Positions 36,592 through 47,308 of a stretch of 64,000 bases of DNA are shown piece after piece (positions within the stretch are counted from its first letter, which is position 1; each line of letters starts with the position of its first letter). A program made the translations under genes and the position numbers. Under the pieces are notes generated by a model that was not told the origin of the DNA, ran no database searches, and saw only the letters and a program-made list of their open reading frames with translations. The stretch is from assembly GCF_902506195.1 (NCBI RefSeq), contig NZ_LR732817.1, forward strand, positions 2,757,407 to 2,821,406, in the 5' to 3' direction. This DNA is from Citricoccus sp. K5 (GTDB lineage Bacteria > Actinomycetota > Actinomycetes > Actinomycetales > Micrococcaceae).

Positions 36592-37524
36592 TCAGGAACC
36601 TGCCTTGGAGTCTTGGAGGATGGGACGGCCCCGGAACACTGCCTTCACGGCGAGGACCAGGGCCCGGTCGGTGAGGAAGCCGAGCAGGCCGATGATTACC
36701 ATGCCGGCGACGATGAGGTCCGTCTTGGCCACCACACGGGCTTCCGAGATCATGGCTCCCAGGCCCACGGTGATTCCGGTCATCTCACCGACCACCAGCA
36801 GTGCCCACGCCAGGCCCATGGCCACCCTCAGGCCGGAGACGATCCCCGGCATGGCGGCCGGCAGCACGACCTTGTAGAGGCGCTGCCATGACGGAGCGCC
36901 GAGCATGGCAGCGGCCTCGTTCAACCGTTCGGGCACCTGCATGACGGCCGTGACGGTGTTCATCAGGATGGGGAAGAAGGCGGCGAGGAAGACCAGGAAG
37001 ATCGCCGAGCGGTCTCCGATCCCGATCATCAGCAGCGTCAGCGGCGCCCAGGCCGTCACGGGGATGGGCCTCACTACATTGATGGTCGGCTCCAGGAGCG
37101 CGGTCAGGAGACGGGACCGTCCCATGAGCAGGCCGAGGGGGATGGCGACGGCGGCCGCCAGGGCGAATCCGGAGATCGCCCGCACCAGGCTGGCCCAGGC
37201 GTTGGCCCAGAGTTGCCCGGAGAAGGGGTCGTTGATGATCCCGCCCACGGCGAGATCCCCCAGGCGCACGGCGACATCGGCTGGTCGGGGCAACTGCTCG
37301 AGTCGGATATCGAACGGCAGGACCCATCCTGCCTCGACGCCCAGGGTCCAGAGCCCCAGGACGACCAGGGGCACCGGCCAGGAGAGCAGCAGGCCGGGAC
37401 GCCGCCTGGCGCGCCTCGCTCCGGGCCGCCGCCCGGGCAGGCTGCTGACCTGCGCGCCGAGTTCGGTCGGCGGGGCCGGGTCCTGAGTGCCGGGTCTGGG
37501 CGTGGTGGCCACGTCTGTCGTCAT
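36592..37524 (-). CDS. NitT/TauT-family ABC transporter permease
   Basis: The protein has 310 residues and about six helices after a basic N-terminal region (RRPGARRARRRPG). The coupling loop is NEAAAMLGAPSWQRLYKVVLPAAMPGIVSG. GGGAG is present before ATG 37524. It partners the ATPase at 35745 and the lipoprotein at 37583. It is probably a homodimeric channel, since no second permease is encoded. Confidence 0.9.
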   Translation of the reverse strand: MTTDVATTPRPGTQDPAPPTELGAQVSSLPGRRPGARRARRRPGLLLSWPVPLVVLGLWTLGVEAGWVLPFDIRLEQLPRPADVAVRLGDLAVGGIINDPFSGQLWANAWASLVRAISGFALAAAVAIPLGLLMGRSRLLTALLEPTINVVRPIPVTAWAPLTLLMIGIGDRSAIFLVFLAAFFPILMNTVTAVMQVPERLNEAAAMLGAPSWQRLYKVVLPAAMPGIVSGLRVAMGLAWALLVVGEMTGITVGLGAMISEARVVAKTDLIVAGMVIIGLLGFLTDRALVLAVKAVFRGRPILQDSKAGS

Positions 37525-37582
37525 GTCTGTTCTCCCTAGGGGTCGGTCGAGAGTTGTTGTTGGCCAGGCGTGCCGGTGCCGG

Positions 37583-38551
37583 CTACTCGCCGGAGACGAA
37601 CTCCGTGGTCAGCACGTCATCGATGGCCGGGGCTTCGTCGATGGCCCCCAGGGAGACCATCTGCTCCCCGAGAGCTTCGACCTGGCTGACGTAGTCGGTG
37701 CTGAGGTCAGAGCGCAGCCAGATGTTCTGTGCGGCCTGCTCGAGGACGGCCTGGTCGAAGGAGAACTGCTCCTGCACGCCGGCGATCCAGGCGTCCTCGT
37801 CCTCCCGGAGCGCCTCGGTGGCCTGCGCATGGATGTCCACCACTGTCTGCACCAGTTCCGGATCCTCGTCCACCAGGGACCCGGACGCGGCCAAGCCAAT
37901 GTTGACCATCCCGATCTCGGTCTCGTAGATGGATGCGACCCGGGCGGCACCGTCCAGCAGAGAGATCGAGGCGTTCACCTCAGCTCCGGCGTAGGCATCG
38001 ATATCGCCGCGGGCGAGGGCGTCGGACATGTCCGCGTAGCCCAGGGAGACCAGTTCGACCTCCGAGTCGGGATCGATCCCGGCCGCTTCCAGTGTCAGCC
38101 GCAAGGCGATCTCCTGCGAGGACCCGGGGACGTGGGCGATCCTCGCCCCCTTCAGGTCCTCCACCGAGGCCATCCCGGCAACGCCGATCAGTCCGCTGCC
38201 GCCATCGGCACCGCTGGCCACCAGCGTGACATCCTGCCCCTGGGACACCCCCGAAATCACGGTGGGGACACCCATGAGGGCGAAGTCGACGTCCCCCGTG
38301 GCCAGGGCATTGAGTTCGTCCGTGGAGTTGGCCATGGGCACCACCTCGAAGGTGATGCCCTCCGCGTCTCCGAATTCCTCATAGAGATAAGCGGCGTAGA
38401 GGTGCGGCTGGCGCTGCGTGGCCACGGTGACCACGGTGGAACCGTCCTCTGCGGCAGCGGCGTCTGAGGTCGGCTCGCCGGTGCATGCGGTCAGGGTCAG
38501 GGCCGCAATCGCGGTGATTCCGGTGGCGGCGAGGAGGCGGTGATGGAGCAC
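37583..38551 (-). CDS. ABC transporter substrate-binding lipoprotein (NitT/TauT type)
   Basis: The protein has 322 residues with lipobox LTAC (about residue 23). The mature region begins VVTVATQRQPHLYAAYLYEEFGDAEGITFEVVPM, with GDVDFALMGVPTVISG as the TauA/SsuA-like ligand-domain block. It is the receptor of the importer in the amidase operon. It lies 36 bases after the GntR gene and 58 before the permease. The ligand is unknown; the operon's hydrolases suggest a small amide or urea derivative. Confidence 0.88.
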   Translation of the reverse strand: MLHHRLLAATGITAIAALTLTACTGEPTSDAAAAEDGSTVVTVATQRQPHLYAAYLYEEFGDAEGITFEVVPMANSTDELNALATGDVDFALMGVPTVISGVSQGQDVTLVASGADGGSGLIGVAGMASVEDLKGARIAHVPGSSQEIALRLTLEAAGIDPDSEVELVSLGYADMSDALARGDIDAYAGAEVNASISLLDGAARVASIYETEIGMVNIGLAASGSLVDEDPELVQTVVDIHAQATEALREDEDAWIAGVQEQFSFDQAVLEQAAQNIWLRSDLSTDYVSQVEALGEQMVSLGAIDEAPAIDDVLTTEFVSGE

Positions 38552-38587
38552 GGTGGTTGTCCTATCTGAGGGGGTGGAGGGGAATCG

Positions 38588-39352
38588 TCAGCGGACCGGA
38601 GGCAGCCGGCCGGCACCCGCGGACTGGTAGTCGCGGGCGAGTTGGAAGGCGGCGAACGTCTCGGCGGCTCGCTTCACGGCGGCCTGGCGAGACTGTTCGA
38701 TGTGGGCACGCAGTTCCTGCATGGCCCCGGCATGGACCCCGTCCAGCACGGAGTCCAGGATGCGGAGGTGCTGCTGTGCGGCCTCGTCCGTGCGTTCTGC
38801 CGTGAGGTAGCCGAAGACGCGAATGCCGCGGATCCTGTCGCAGACCGTCTGCAGTGACTCGGCCAGGACGGGTTCTCCCGCGTTGCGCAACAACGTCAGG
38901 TGGAATCTCTCGTCGAGCGCGGCCAGCCGGACGGCATCGGGATGGTGGCCGGCCCGCAATGCGGACCATTCTTCACGCAGGGACAGCAGTTCGGTGGTGT
39001 CCCGGTTACCCGTCAGTCCCTCGATGCTGCGCGAGAGTCCGCGCATCTCCAGGGTCATGCGTAGTTCGTAGAGCCCTTCAACGGTCCTGAGGTCCGGCAT
39101 GGAGAGGGACAGGCCGTCACTCCGCCGCTCGAGGACCTGTTCGGCCGTCAGTCGGGTCACGGCCTCACGGACGGGTGTCCTGGAGACACCGAAGCGTTGG
39201 CTCAGACCGTTCTCCGTCAGCTTCTCCCACGGGGCGATCAGGCCGGATCGGATGTCCTCCCGGAGGTGAAGGTAGACATTGGAACCCGAGGTCACCCCAC
39301 GAAACGGGGTATCCACCGGTGTATACACGCTGCCATCCATGGTCGTATCCAT
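38588..39352 (-). CDS. GntR-family (FCD/FadR subfamily) transcriptional regulator
   Basis: The protein has 254 residues. The winged helix lies at about 20-85 (NVYLHLREDIRSGLIAPWEKL, then LSQRFGVSRTPVREAVTRL), and an all-helical FCD ligand domain follows with metal-site-like Asp and His residues (DERFHLTLL, QQHLRILDSV). ATG 39352 has AGGG 8 bases upstream; GTG 39361 is an alternative. It is the first gene of the transporter/amidase operon and is transcribed with it. A TGTATACA dyad lies in its first codons, so it likely represses its own operon. Confidence 0.88.
   Translation of the reverse strand: MDTTMDGSVYTPVDTPFRGVTSGSNVYLHLREDIRSGLIAPWEKLTENGLSQRFGVSRTPVREAVTRLTAEQVLERRSDGLSLSMPDLRTVEGLYELRMTLEMRGLSRSIEGLTGNRDTTELLSLREEWSALRAGHHPDAVRLAALDERFHLTLLRNAGEPVLAESLQTVCDRIRGIRVFGYLTAERTDEAAQQHLRILDSVLDGVHAGAMQELRAHIEQSRQAAVKRAAETFAAFQLARDYQSAGAGRLPPVR
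39319..39328. promoter_or_regulatory. GTGTATACAC palindrome, likely FCD-GntR operator
   Basis: This perfect 10-base dyad has the TGTATACA core favoured by FCD-type GntR proteins. It lies about 25-35 bases inside the predicted regulator frame. Either the true start is further downstream, or the operator works as a roadblock just after the start. Confidence 0.5.
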
Positions 39353-39545
39353 GCGATTCACCCTAGAAATCCCAGGTTTCGCAGAATCGAGGCAGTCGTT
39401 TCGTCGCCGTGTCGGTTTTGTCAGCGGTGTTGCCGTGCCGTGTCCGGAAGCTCACCTTCGCGCTGGGACCGGTGGCCGGCAGTGAGAACCGGCGACTGCC
39501 GCGGCGGTCCGCACCACGGTCCGCCGGCCGTCAGGCACGCCAAAA

Positions 39546-39584
39546 ACGGCGGCGTCCCACCTGTGAGAGGTGGGACGCCGCCGT
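39546..39584 (-). terminator. Rho-independent terminator of the ligM-like gene
   Basis: Perfect 17-base arms (39546-39562 and 39568-39584) flank a 5-base loop. On the minus strand the stem is followed by TTTTG. It lies 80 bases downstream of the ligM-like stop. Confidence 0.8.
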
Positions 39585-39595
39585 TGTTCTGAGGG

Positions 39596-39635
39596 CTCTG
39601 CGGGCGGTCCCCACCGGTGGGGACCGCCCGCAGAG
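39596..39635. repeat. Perfect 40-base palindrome
   Basis: CTCTGCGGGCGGTCCCCACC is followed immediately by its reverse complement, with no spacer. It sits 29 bases past the ligM-like stop and 11 bases from the next hairpin. It may be a second termination or mRNA-protecting element. Confidence 0.75.
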
Positions 39636-39664
39636 CGGGGATATGGCCGTTCAGGCTGGGAGCA

Positions 39665-41730
<2,066 letters not shown>

Positions 41731-41826
41731 TGCCGCACAGGACACCGACGCCCGGCGCCGGCCGCGGCCTGCGTAGCATGGCTCATCGGGCGGATCATCA
41801 GGAATCGCAAGCGACTTGATATCCTC

Positions 41827-42426
41827 ATGAGGGTGACTGAGATTGAACGAGACCCGCGGGGCGCCCCGGCCACCGAGCGGCTGAACTACACGGCCTACCG
41901 GCTGAGCCGGGCCCTGGACCGGTTCACCGAGAACCTGGCCCTGGCTCACGGGGTCACGCTGTCACAGTTCCTGATCCTCCAGGTCCTGGGCGAGGGCTTG
42001 CCCCTCTCCAACGCCCAGCTGGGACGGCGCACCTTCGTCAGCGCGCAAGCCGCCCACCTCGTGGCGAACGAGTTGATCGACCTCGGCCTCGTGGAACGCG
42101 GCAACCACCCAACGAACAGGCGGGTGCGCCTGGTCAGGCTGACCGAGAGAGGCTGGGACCTGGTGCAACGCTGTGGGCAGGAGCTGCAACGCCACGAGCG
42201 CCGGCTCACCGCTGCCATGGGCGAGGACCTCGGCAACTCGATCGTCGACGTCCTGGACCACGCGGCCCGCGAGCTCGCCGGTGGATACTTCGGGGATGAC
42301 GAGGCCGAGGCGGATGCCATCTCCCGCCGGCAGATCACCAGCCGTCCCCGGCATGTCCCCTCACGTCTGGCCGCGAACCGCCTGCGTTCCGCCGGCCGGG
42401 AGGCCCAGGCCGGACCCGCGGACTAG
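41827..42426 (+). CDS. MarR-family transcriptional regulator
   Basis: The protein has 199 residues. The winged helix is clear: TLSQFLILQVLGEGLPLSNAQLGRRTFVSAQAAHLVANELIDLGLVERGNHPTNRRVRLVRLTERG. The start may be ATG 41827 or GTG 41833; neither has a clear ribosome site. It ends 4 bases inside the convergent MFS gene, the last gene of the eight-gene operon. It could regulate that operon, the thioesterase, or the ligM/metF pair; sequence alone does not decide. Confidence 0.9.
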   Translation: MRVTEIERDPRGAPATERLNYTAYRLSRALDRFTENLALAHGVTLSQFLILQVLGEGLPLSNAQLGRRTFVSAQAAHLVANELIDLGLVERGNHPTNRRVRLVRLTERGWDLVQRCGQELQRHERRLTAAMGEDLGNSIVDVLDHAARELAGGYFGDDEAEADAISRRQITSRPRHVPSRLAANRLRSAGREAQAGPAD

Positions 42427-43646
42427 CCGCGTTCCGAGGGTGCCGTCCGGACCAGCACCAGCACCGTGCAGGCCAGTGCGCTCGCGGCGGCCACCGCCAG
42501 GGACACCCGCCCGGAACTGGCATCGATCAACCAGCCCATGAACACTGCGCCGAACGGCACCATCCCATAGCTGCCGAGGGTCATCCAGGACATCATGCGC
42601 CCGATGAACCGGGGGTCCACGGACTCCTGCGCCGCGGCGTTGACGATCCCCTGGTAATAGCCCACGCCCAGCCCCAGCAGCGGGGCGGCGCACAGAAAGA
42701 GCCCCAGGGTGGGGGCTGCCGCGTTCAGGGCCAGCACCACCCCGAACACCGCTGTCGCCGGAACCATCGCCCGGACGGAGACCTTGCGTTGCCGGGCCGC
42801 CAGGATCCCTCCCAGCACGGCACCCACGGCATTGAGCGTGTGCACTGCGCCAACAGCACTGGCGTCCCCGCCGTAACTCAGGTCCACTGTGGAGGTCAGC
42901 ACCAGCCCGAAGTTCATGGCCAGCAGGGACACCACCACGTTCACCACCAGCAGGGTGTTCACGTCCCTGCCGCGCCGGAACGGGACCCGGCCGCGCGGGC
43001 GGGCGCCGCCGTCGTGCTGCTCCCGCTGGTGCAGCTCCGCCGGGCGGATCATCCACCGGGAGCAGAAGACCACCAGGTACGCGCCGGAGTTGATGAGGAT
43101 GCACAGGGCCGCGCCGAGTCCCTGGAAGGCCAGGCCCGCGAGCGCCGGCCCGACGGAGCGGGCGGCCGCCAGGGCGATCGTGCTGATCGAGGCAGCACTG
43201 GACAGGCTCCCCGGGCCCACGAGTTCGAAGATGATCGCCTGCGCCGCGACGCGTTCGAAGGCCTGGACGGATCCGAGCACGCCGACCAGCCCGTAGACCA
43301 GCCATAAGTTCGGGTCCTCGGTCACCACCAGCGCCAGGGCGGCGGTGACCACGGCAGAGAGCAGCGAGGTCACCAGCAGCACGGTCCGCGCGGCCACCCG
43401 GTCCACCAGCCGGCCAGCGGCCAGCCCCAGCACGAAGATGGGCAGGAACTGCGCGATCGTGATGCCGCTCAGGGCCTGGGCACTGCCCGTGGCGTTGAGG
43501 ACGACCAGCTGCAGCGCCAGGTTCTGGAACCAGACTCCCGTGTTGGAGATGACCTGGCCGATGAAGTACAGCGAGAAGTTCCGCTGCCGGAACGGTCCGG
43601 CCGGTCCCGAGCCCTCGTCCGCGCCGGGTTCATCCGGTTCAGACAC
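42423..43646 (-). CDS. MFS transporter (DHA3/EntS-like)
   Basis: The protein has 407 residues and about twelve helices. It begins FRQRNFSLYFIGQVISNTGVWFQNLALQLVVL, the typical N-terminus of DHA3-type MFS permeases. GLAAGRLVDRVAARTVLL is the helix 2-3 motif. It is the last gene of the operon 42423-51291; its ATG overlaps the dehydratase-like gene by 8 bases. It may export a product or excess intermediate of the pathway. Confidence 0.9.
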   Translation of the reverse strand: MSEPDEPGADEGSGPAGPFRQRNFSLYFIGQVISNTGVWFQNLALQLVVLNATGSAQALSGITIAQFLPIFVLGLAAGRLVDRVAARTVLLVTSLLSAVVTAALALVVTEDPNLWLVYGLVGVLGSVQAFERVAAQAIIFELVGPGSLSSAASISTIALAAARSVGPALAGLAFQGLGAALCILINSGAYLVVFCSRWMIRPAELHQREQHDGGARPRGRVPFRRGRDVNTLLVVNVVVSLLAMNFGLVLTSTVDLSYGGDASAVGAVHTLNAVGAVLGGILAARQRKVSVRAMVPATAVFGVVLALNAAAPTLGLFLCAAPLLGLGVGYYQGIVNAAAQESVDPRFIGRMMSWMTLGSYGMVPFGAVFMGWLIDASSGRVSLAVAAASALACTVLVLVRTAPSERG

Positions 43647-44922
43647 GGTGCCGGATGAACTCGGCTATCCGCTCGGGGATCCGGGCGGCCGAGCTCGACC
43701 GCTGGTCCGCGTTGTTGGCCCGGATCTCCAGCACAGGAATCCCCTCGGCTTCCAGTGCCTCGGTGATGAATCCGCTGCCCGGAGTGTCGTCAGCCACCAG
43801 GTGCACTACTCCGTCCACCCCGTGTGTCAGGGCCTCCTTGACGTACCACTGGGAAGACCACGGCGGGACGTAGAGCTGGTCGGTGATGCCCACGAATCTG
43901 GCGGCCAGTGCGCGCACGGGGTCATCGCCGTACCGAAGGTATCCGTCCGCGGCGATCGCCAGGTACATGGACCACACGAACACCGCCCCGAATTCCTCCT
44001 GGAACCGGGTGTACAGGCCGAGGTCTGACCACAGCCCCCGGCCAACCCACATCAGCCGCTTCCGCTCCCCCGGGCACACGGCTACCCCCTGGTCCACGCG
44101 CTCGGCAGTCTCCTCGTAGAGACTCCGCGCTGCATCCACCGCCCACTGGGTGCCGCGCTGCCACTGCGGCGCCATCACGGCGGGCATGGTGTCATTGACG
44201 AGCACCGGGGTGGGCCGGGTGGTGGCGATCAGATTCCGGGTGCGCCGGTTCCACTCGGCCTGCTCGTTGCCCAGGGCCATGATCTCCGCCAGGCGATCGT
44301 GGTCCAGGGTCCGCCCGGTCCGCTCCTCGAGCCAGGCGATCAGGTCCTGGATCTCGCCCTGGAGCAGGTCCAGCCGCTCCGTGCCGAAGGCCTGCTCCCA
44401 CTGATGCGGCACCAGCTCCCACCACCGGTCCGGCACCGGATCCGCCCCGGTGCGGGACAGCAGGAAGGTCTCGGTGCCCGGGCGATTGCCCCACTGCTCG
44501 AAGATCTTGGCCGTGACGTCCCCACTGCGTTCGGCCACCGCGAAGCGAGGGGCCGGCAACCCACCCCACGGCCGGTCCTCGTCCGGCAGGTCCTGCTCCC
44601 CTAGTGGCATGGCGTCGTACTGCAGGCTGAAGTCCGGCAGCCCGCCCGCGGCCAGCCGCTCCATGGAAGCCGGTCCGGCCTGCTTCGCCGCGATGATCGA
44701 GGACCACCACTGCGTGACCACGTAGGGGATGTCCAGGGCGCGGAAGACCTCGTGCGGGGCGTCGGCGTTGACGAGCGCGATCGGCTCACCGGCGGCCGCG
44801 AGGCGGCGCACCGTCTGAAACCACTCCTTCTGGTGGCGGGTGGCGGCCACGGCCGAGCGGAGCCGCTGCCCCGCGGGGACCTGTGGTGTTCGCGGCTGGG
44901 CCGGCGTTCGCGGCTGGGTCAC
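43639..44922 (-). CDS. 2-hydroxyacyl-CoA dehydratase (HgdB/BcrB)-like protein, cysteine-poor
   Basis: The protein has 427 residues. The overall pattern matches the D-component family: PIALVNADAPHEVFRALDIPYVVTQWWSS, the long central helices, VLVNDTMPA, and the C-terminal GVDGVVHLVADDTPGSGFITEALEAEGIPVLEI. Canonical members bind a [4Fe-4S] cluster through cysteines; here the only cysteine is about residue 282 (VAVCPGER). The place where CS-x-x-R is expected reads WWSSIIAA. It may use another cofactor or act as a structural or CoA-binding partner. It overlaps both neighbours and probably pairs with the protein at 44919. A function in aerobic metabolism is unproven. Confidence 0.75.
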   Translation of the reverse strand: MTQPRTPAQPRTPQVPAGQRLRSAVAATRHQKEWFQTVRRLAAAGEPIALVNADAPHEVFRALDIPYVVTQWWSSIIAAKQAGPASMERLAAGGLPDFSLQYDAMPLGEQDLPDEDRPWGGLPAPRFAVAERSGDVTAKIFEQWGNRPGTETFLLSRTGADPVPDRWWELVPHQWEQAFGTERLDLLQGEIQDLIAWLEERTGRTLDHDRLAEIMALGNEQAEWNRRTRNLIATTRPTPVLVNDTMPAVMAPQWQRGTQWAVDAARSLYEETAERVDQGVAVCPGERKRLMWVGRGLWSDLGLYTRFQEEFGAVFVWSMYLAIAADGYLRYGDDPVRALAARFVGITDQLYVPPWSSQWYVKEALTHGVDGVVHLVADDTPGSGFITEALEAEGIPVLEIRANNADQRSSSAARIPERIAEFIRHRV

Positions 44923-46070
44923 GGCACGTCCTTCCTGTTCACGGATTCGCTCAGAGTGCGGATGATCCCGGCGGTGGCGTTCTGGACGCCGTCCGCGCCC
45001 ACCCGGAGTTGCTCGACCAGCCAGAGGTTGCGGCCGGCCAGGGCTGGGCGGTGGTCCGCCAGGTCCCAGACTGGGCCGTCGTCCAGGTCTCGCACCAGCG
45101 CCACCACCCCTGCGGCACCGCAGCGTTCCGACTCCGTGACTAGGTGGCTGGTCCGTTCGGTGGACAGGGACCGGGCCGCGGCCGGGGGCCGGGCTGCGTG
45201 CCGCTCGGCCAGGAGATCGCAGGCCTCCTCGATGGTGGCGGCGGTGACGGCGTCACCGATCCAGGCGGCATCACCGGCATCGTGGTCCTCGCCCACCACG
45301 ACGGCCCCGACCGCCTCGAGCTCCGCGTATACGGTGGCGTCCGGATGCGAGCTGCCGGTCAGGTACACCGGCATTCCCGCGCAGGCTGGCTCGGCGGACT
45401 CGTCCCGCTCCACCGGCTCGGCGGCACTCCGGACCAGGTCCGCGATCCGCTCCAGAGCGTCCTCCGGAGACAGCTGGGCCGCAGCCCGATAGGCGGCCAA
45501 CGCCGTGGTCCCGGAGAGGGCATGATCCCGACGCCGGCCCCGCAGCGCCTCGAGCACCTCGCCCAGGGCCGCTTCGCGCGCCGCGGCATCGGCCAACGAC
45601 GTCGCGTCGGCCTGGTGGCCGGTGACCCCGGAGGTGAAGGCCGCTAACCTCTCGTACTGGTGGGACACGAAGCGCCGCCGGTGGTCGCCGCCGCCGCGGG
45701 GTGCATCCAGGAAGTGGACCGGGAATGGCACCCGGCCGCGCTCGGCCAGAATGCGCAGGACGTAGTAGACGCGCAGGTCCGCCATCGAGTCGTTGCAGAC
45801 CACCAGTCCGGCCAGCTCGTCATGGGCGCCGGCGAGGATCTCGTCGAGGATCCGGGCCGCCACGGCATCGGTGGCCCCGAGCAGCTCGGTGGCCTCCTGG
45901 GAGACCGCGCCGGTCCATGAGCCGAGGATCCGCACCGGCACGGCCCCACAGGCCAGGACGATCTGCCGCGGTAGATCCGCGCCGACCACGCCGACCCTCG
46001 GCTCCGGCCCGAGCCCCGCGCCGGCAGGTGACGCTGTCCCAGGTACCGCCGCCGTCGCGCTGGCGCTCAC
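44919..46070 (-). CDS. 2-hydroxyacyl-CoA dehydratase (HgdA/BcrC)-like protein
   Basis: The protein has 383 residues. Family-like blocks: DLPRQIVLACGAVPVRILGSW, LAGLVVCNDSMADLRVYYVLRIL (cf. the TCD-x-x-R block of true dehydratases), FPVHFLDAPRG, and a C-terminal DLADHRPALAGRNLWLVEQLRV. Four cysteines are present, but only that in VVCNDS sits where a cluster ligand is expected; the KFC-type C-terminal ligand is replaced. It lies between the CoA-transferase and the second dehydratase-like gene with 4-base overlaps. No HadI/HgdC-type activator ATPase is encoded in the window. Confidence 0.72.
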   Translation of the reverse strand: MSASATAAVPGTASPAGAGLGPEPRVGVVGADLPRQIVLACGAVPVRILGSWTGAVSQEATELLGATDAVAARILDEILAGAHDELAGLVVCNDSMADLRVYYVLRILAERGRVPFPVHFLDAPRGGGDHRRRFVSHQYERLAAFTSGVTGHQADATSLADAAAREAALGEVLEALRGRRRDHALSGTTALAAYRAAAQLSPEDALERIADLVRSAAEPVERDESAEPACAGMPVYLTGSSHPDATVYAELEAVGAVVVGEDHDAGDAAWIGDAVTAATIEEACDLLAERHAARPPAAARSLSTERTSHLVTESERCGAAGVVALVRDLDDGPVWDLADHRPALAGRNLWLVEQLRVGADGVQNATAGIIRTLSESVNRKDVP

Positions 46071-47308
46071 AGCACTCCCGCGGCGCGCAGACCCTCGATC
46101 CGGCCGGCGTCGTAGCCGATGGCGCCCAAGACCGCGTCGGTGTGCTCGCCCAAGTGGGGTGCCGGCACGTCCAGAGTGGTCTGACTGGCGGAGAAGACCA
46201 CGGGCAGCCCGGAGCCGTAGAGCCCCTCGAAGTGCCCGAACTTCGGGTGGACGAGCGGGACCACTTCGCCGCGCTGGACCACCTGCGGGTCCCGGACGGC
46301 CTCGGCGGTCGAGCGCACCGGGGCGGCCGGTGCACCCTCACGGGTCAGGGCCTGCAGCACCTCGTCCAGCGGCTTCTCGGCTGCCCAGCCGGCGATCAGT
46401 CCGTGCAAGCGGTCCGCGTTGGCCACGCGGGCGTCCCGGGTGGCGAAGTCCTCGACGTCCAACAGGTCCGGACGGTCGATGGCGCGGAGCACCCCGGAGG
46501 CGAACTGGTCCGTGGGTGCGCAAATGGCGAAATAGCCGTCTTCGGCACGGAACGTCCCGAACGGGGCCAGCCGGGGAACATAGGCCCCGGTCCGCAGCGG
46601 GAAGCCCACCGATTCCAGGGCGTCGAAGGGCTCGCAAGCCACCATGGAGGTCAGCGCCCCCAGCATCGAGACGTCCACGTGCTGGCCCTCGCCGGTTTGC
46701 TCGGCCTGCAGCGCGGCAGCCAGGGTGCCGATCACCGCGAAGAGCGGCGCGGACAGGTCCCCGATCGGCAGCCCGAAGCGCACCGGGGGCTGGCCCGGTT
46801 CTCCGGCGGTCATCATGACGCCGCTGAGGGCCTGGACGATCGTGTCCATGGCCTTGCGGTCCCCGTTGCCCGGGCCGGCACCGAAGCCGCTGATCGACGT
46901 GTAGACCAGCTTCTCGTTCAAGTGCCGCACGGAGGCGTAGTCGATCCCGAGACGCTTGGTCACCCCGGCACTGTAGTTCTCCACCAGGATGTCCGCCTCG
47001 CCGATGAGGTCGAAGAGCACCTGACGGCTCTCGGGGTGTTTCAGGTTCAGGGTGATCGACTCCTTGCCCCGGCCGCGCAGCATCATCGAGACGGACATGT
47101 CATCATCCGAGGTCCGGCGCAGGCTCAGTCCGTCCTCGGTGACATAGGGAGAGTTGTTACGGGAGGAGTCCCCACCCCGGGCGGGGTTCTCCACCTTGAT
47201 CACGCGGGCGCCGAGGCCGGCCAGCAGCAGGGTCGCGTAGGGCCCTGCCAGGGCGGTGGTCAGGTCGATGACGGTCTTGCCCTTGAGCGGTGCGGTCACG
47301 GTGTTCAT
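46067..47308 (-). CDS. Class III (CaiB/BaiF) CoA-transferase
   Basis: The protein has 413 residues. N-terminal LKGKTVIDLTTALAGPYATLLLAGLGARVIKVENPARGGDSSR is the CaiB/BaiF Rossmann start. Asp155 in KAMDTIVQALSGVMMTAG is in the place of the catalytic aspartate of formyl-CoA transferase. It moves CoA between carboxylic acids. HadA and FldA, which activate 2-hydroxy acids for dehydration, belong to this class, and this gene sits next to two dehydratase-like genes as in had/fld clusters. The substrate is unknown. Confidence 0.92.
   Translation of the reverse strand: MNTVTAPLKGKTVIDLTTALAGPYATLLLAGLGARVIKVENPARGGDSSRNNSPYVTEDGLSLRRTSDDDMSVSMMLRGRGKESITLNLKHPESRQVLFDLIGEADILVENYSAGVTKRLGIDYASVRHLNEKLVYTSISGFGAGPGNGDRKAMDTIVQALSGVMMTAGEPGQPPVRFGLPIGDLSAPLFAVIGTLAAALQAEQTGEGQHVDVSMLGALTSMVACEPFDALESVGFPLRTGAYVPRLAPFGTFRAEDGYFAICAPTDQFASGVLRAIDRPDLLDVEDFATRDARVANADRLHGLIAGWAAEKPLDEVLQALTREGAPAAPVRSTAEAVRDPQVVQRGEVVPLVHPKFGHFEGLYGSGLPVVFSASQTTLDVPAPHLGEHTDAVLGAIGYDAGRIEGLRAAGVL

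Larger units (their letters stand above)
39353..39664. other. Intergenic region between gntR and ligM-like genes
   Basis: This 312-base stretch must contain the promoter of the GntR-led operon (its right-hand part is AT-richer near 39362-39420) and two hairpins at 39546-39635. No credible gene is seen. The open frames here run through the hairpins. Confidence 0.5.
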
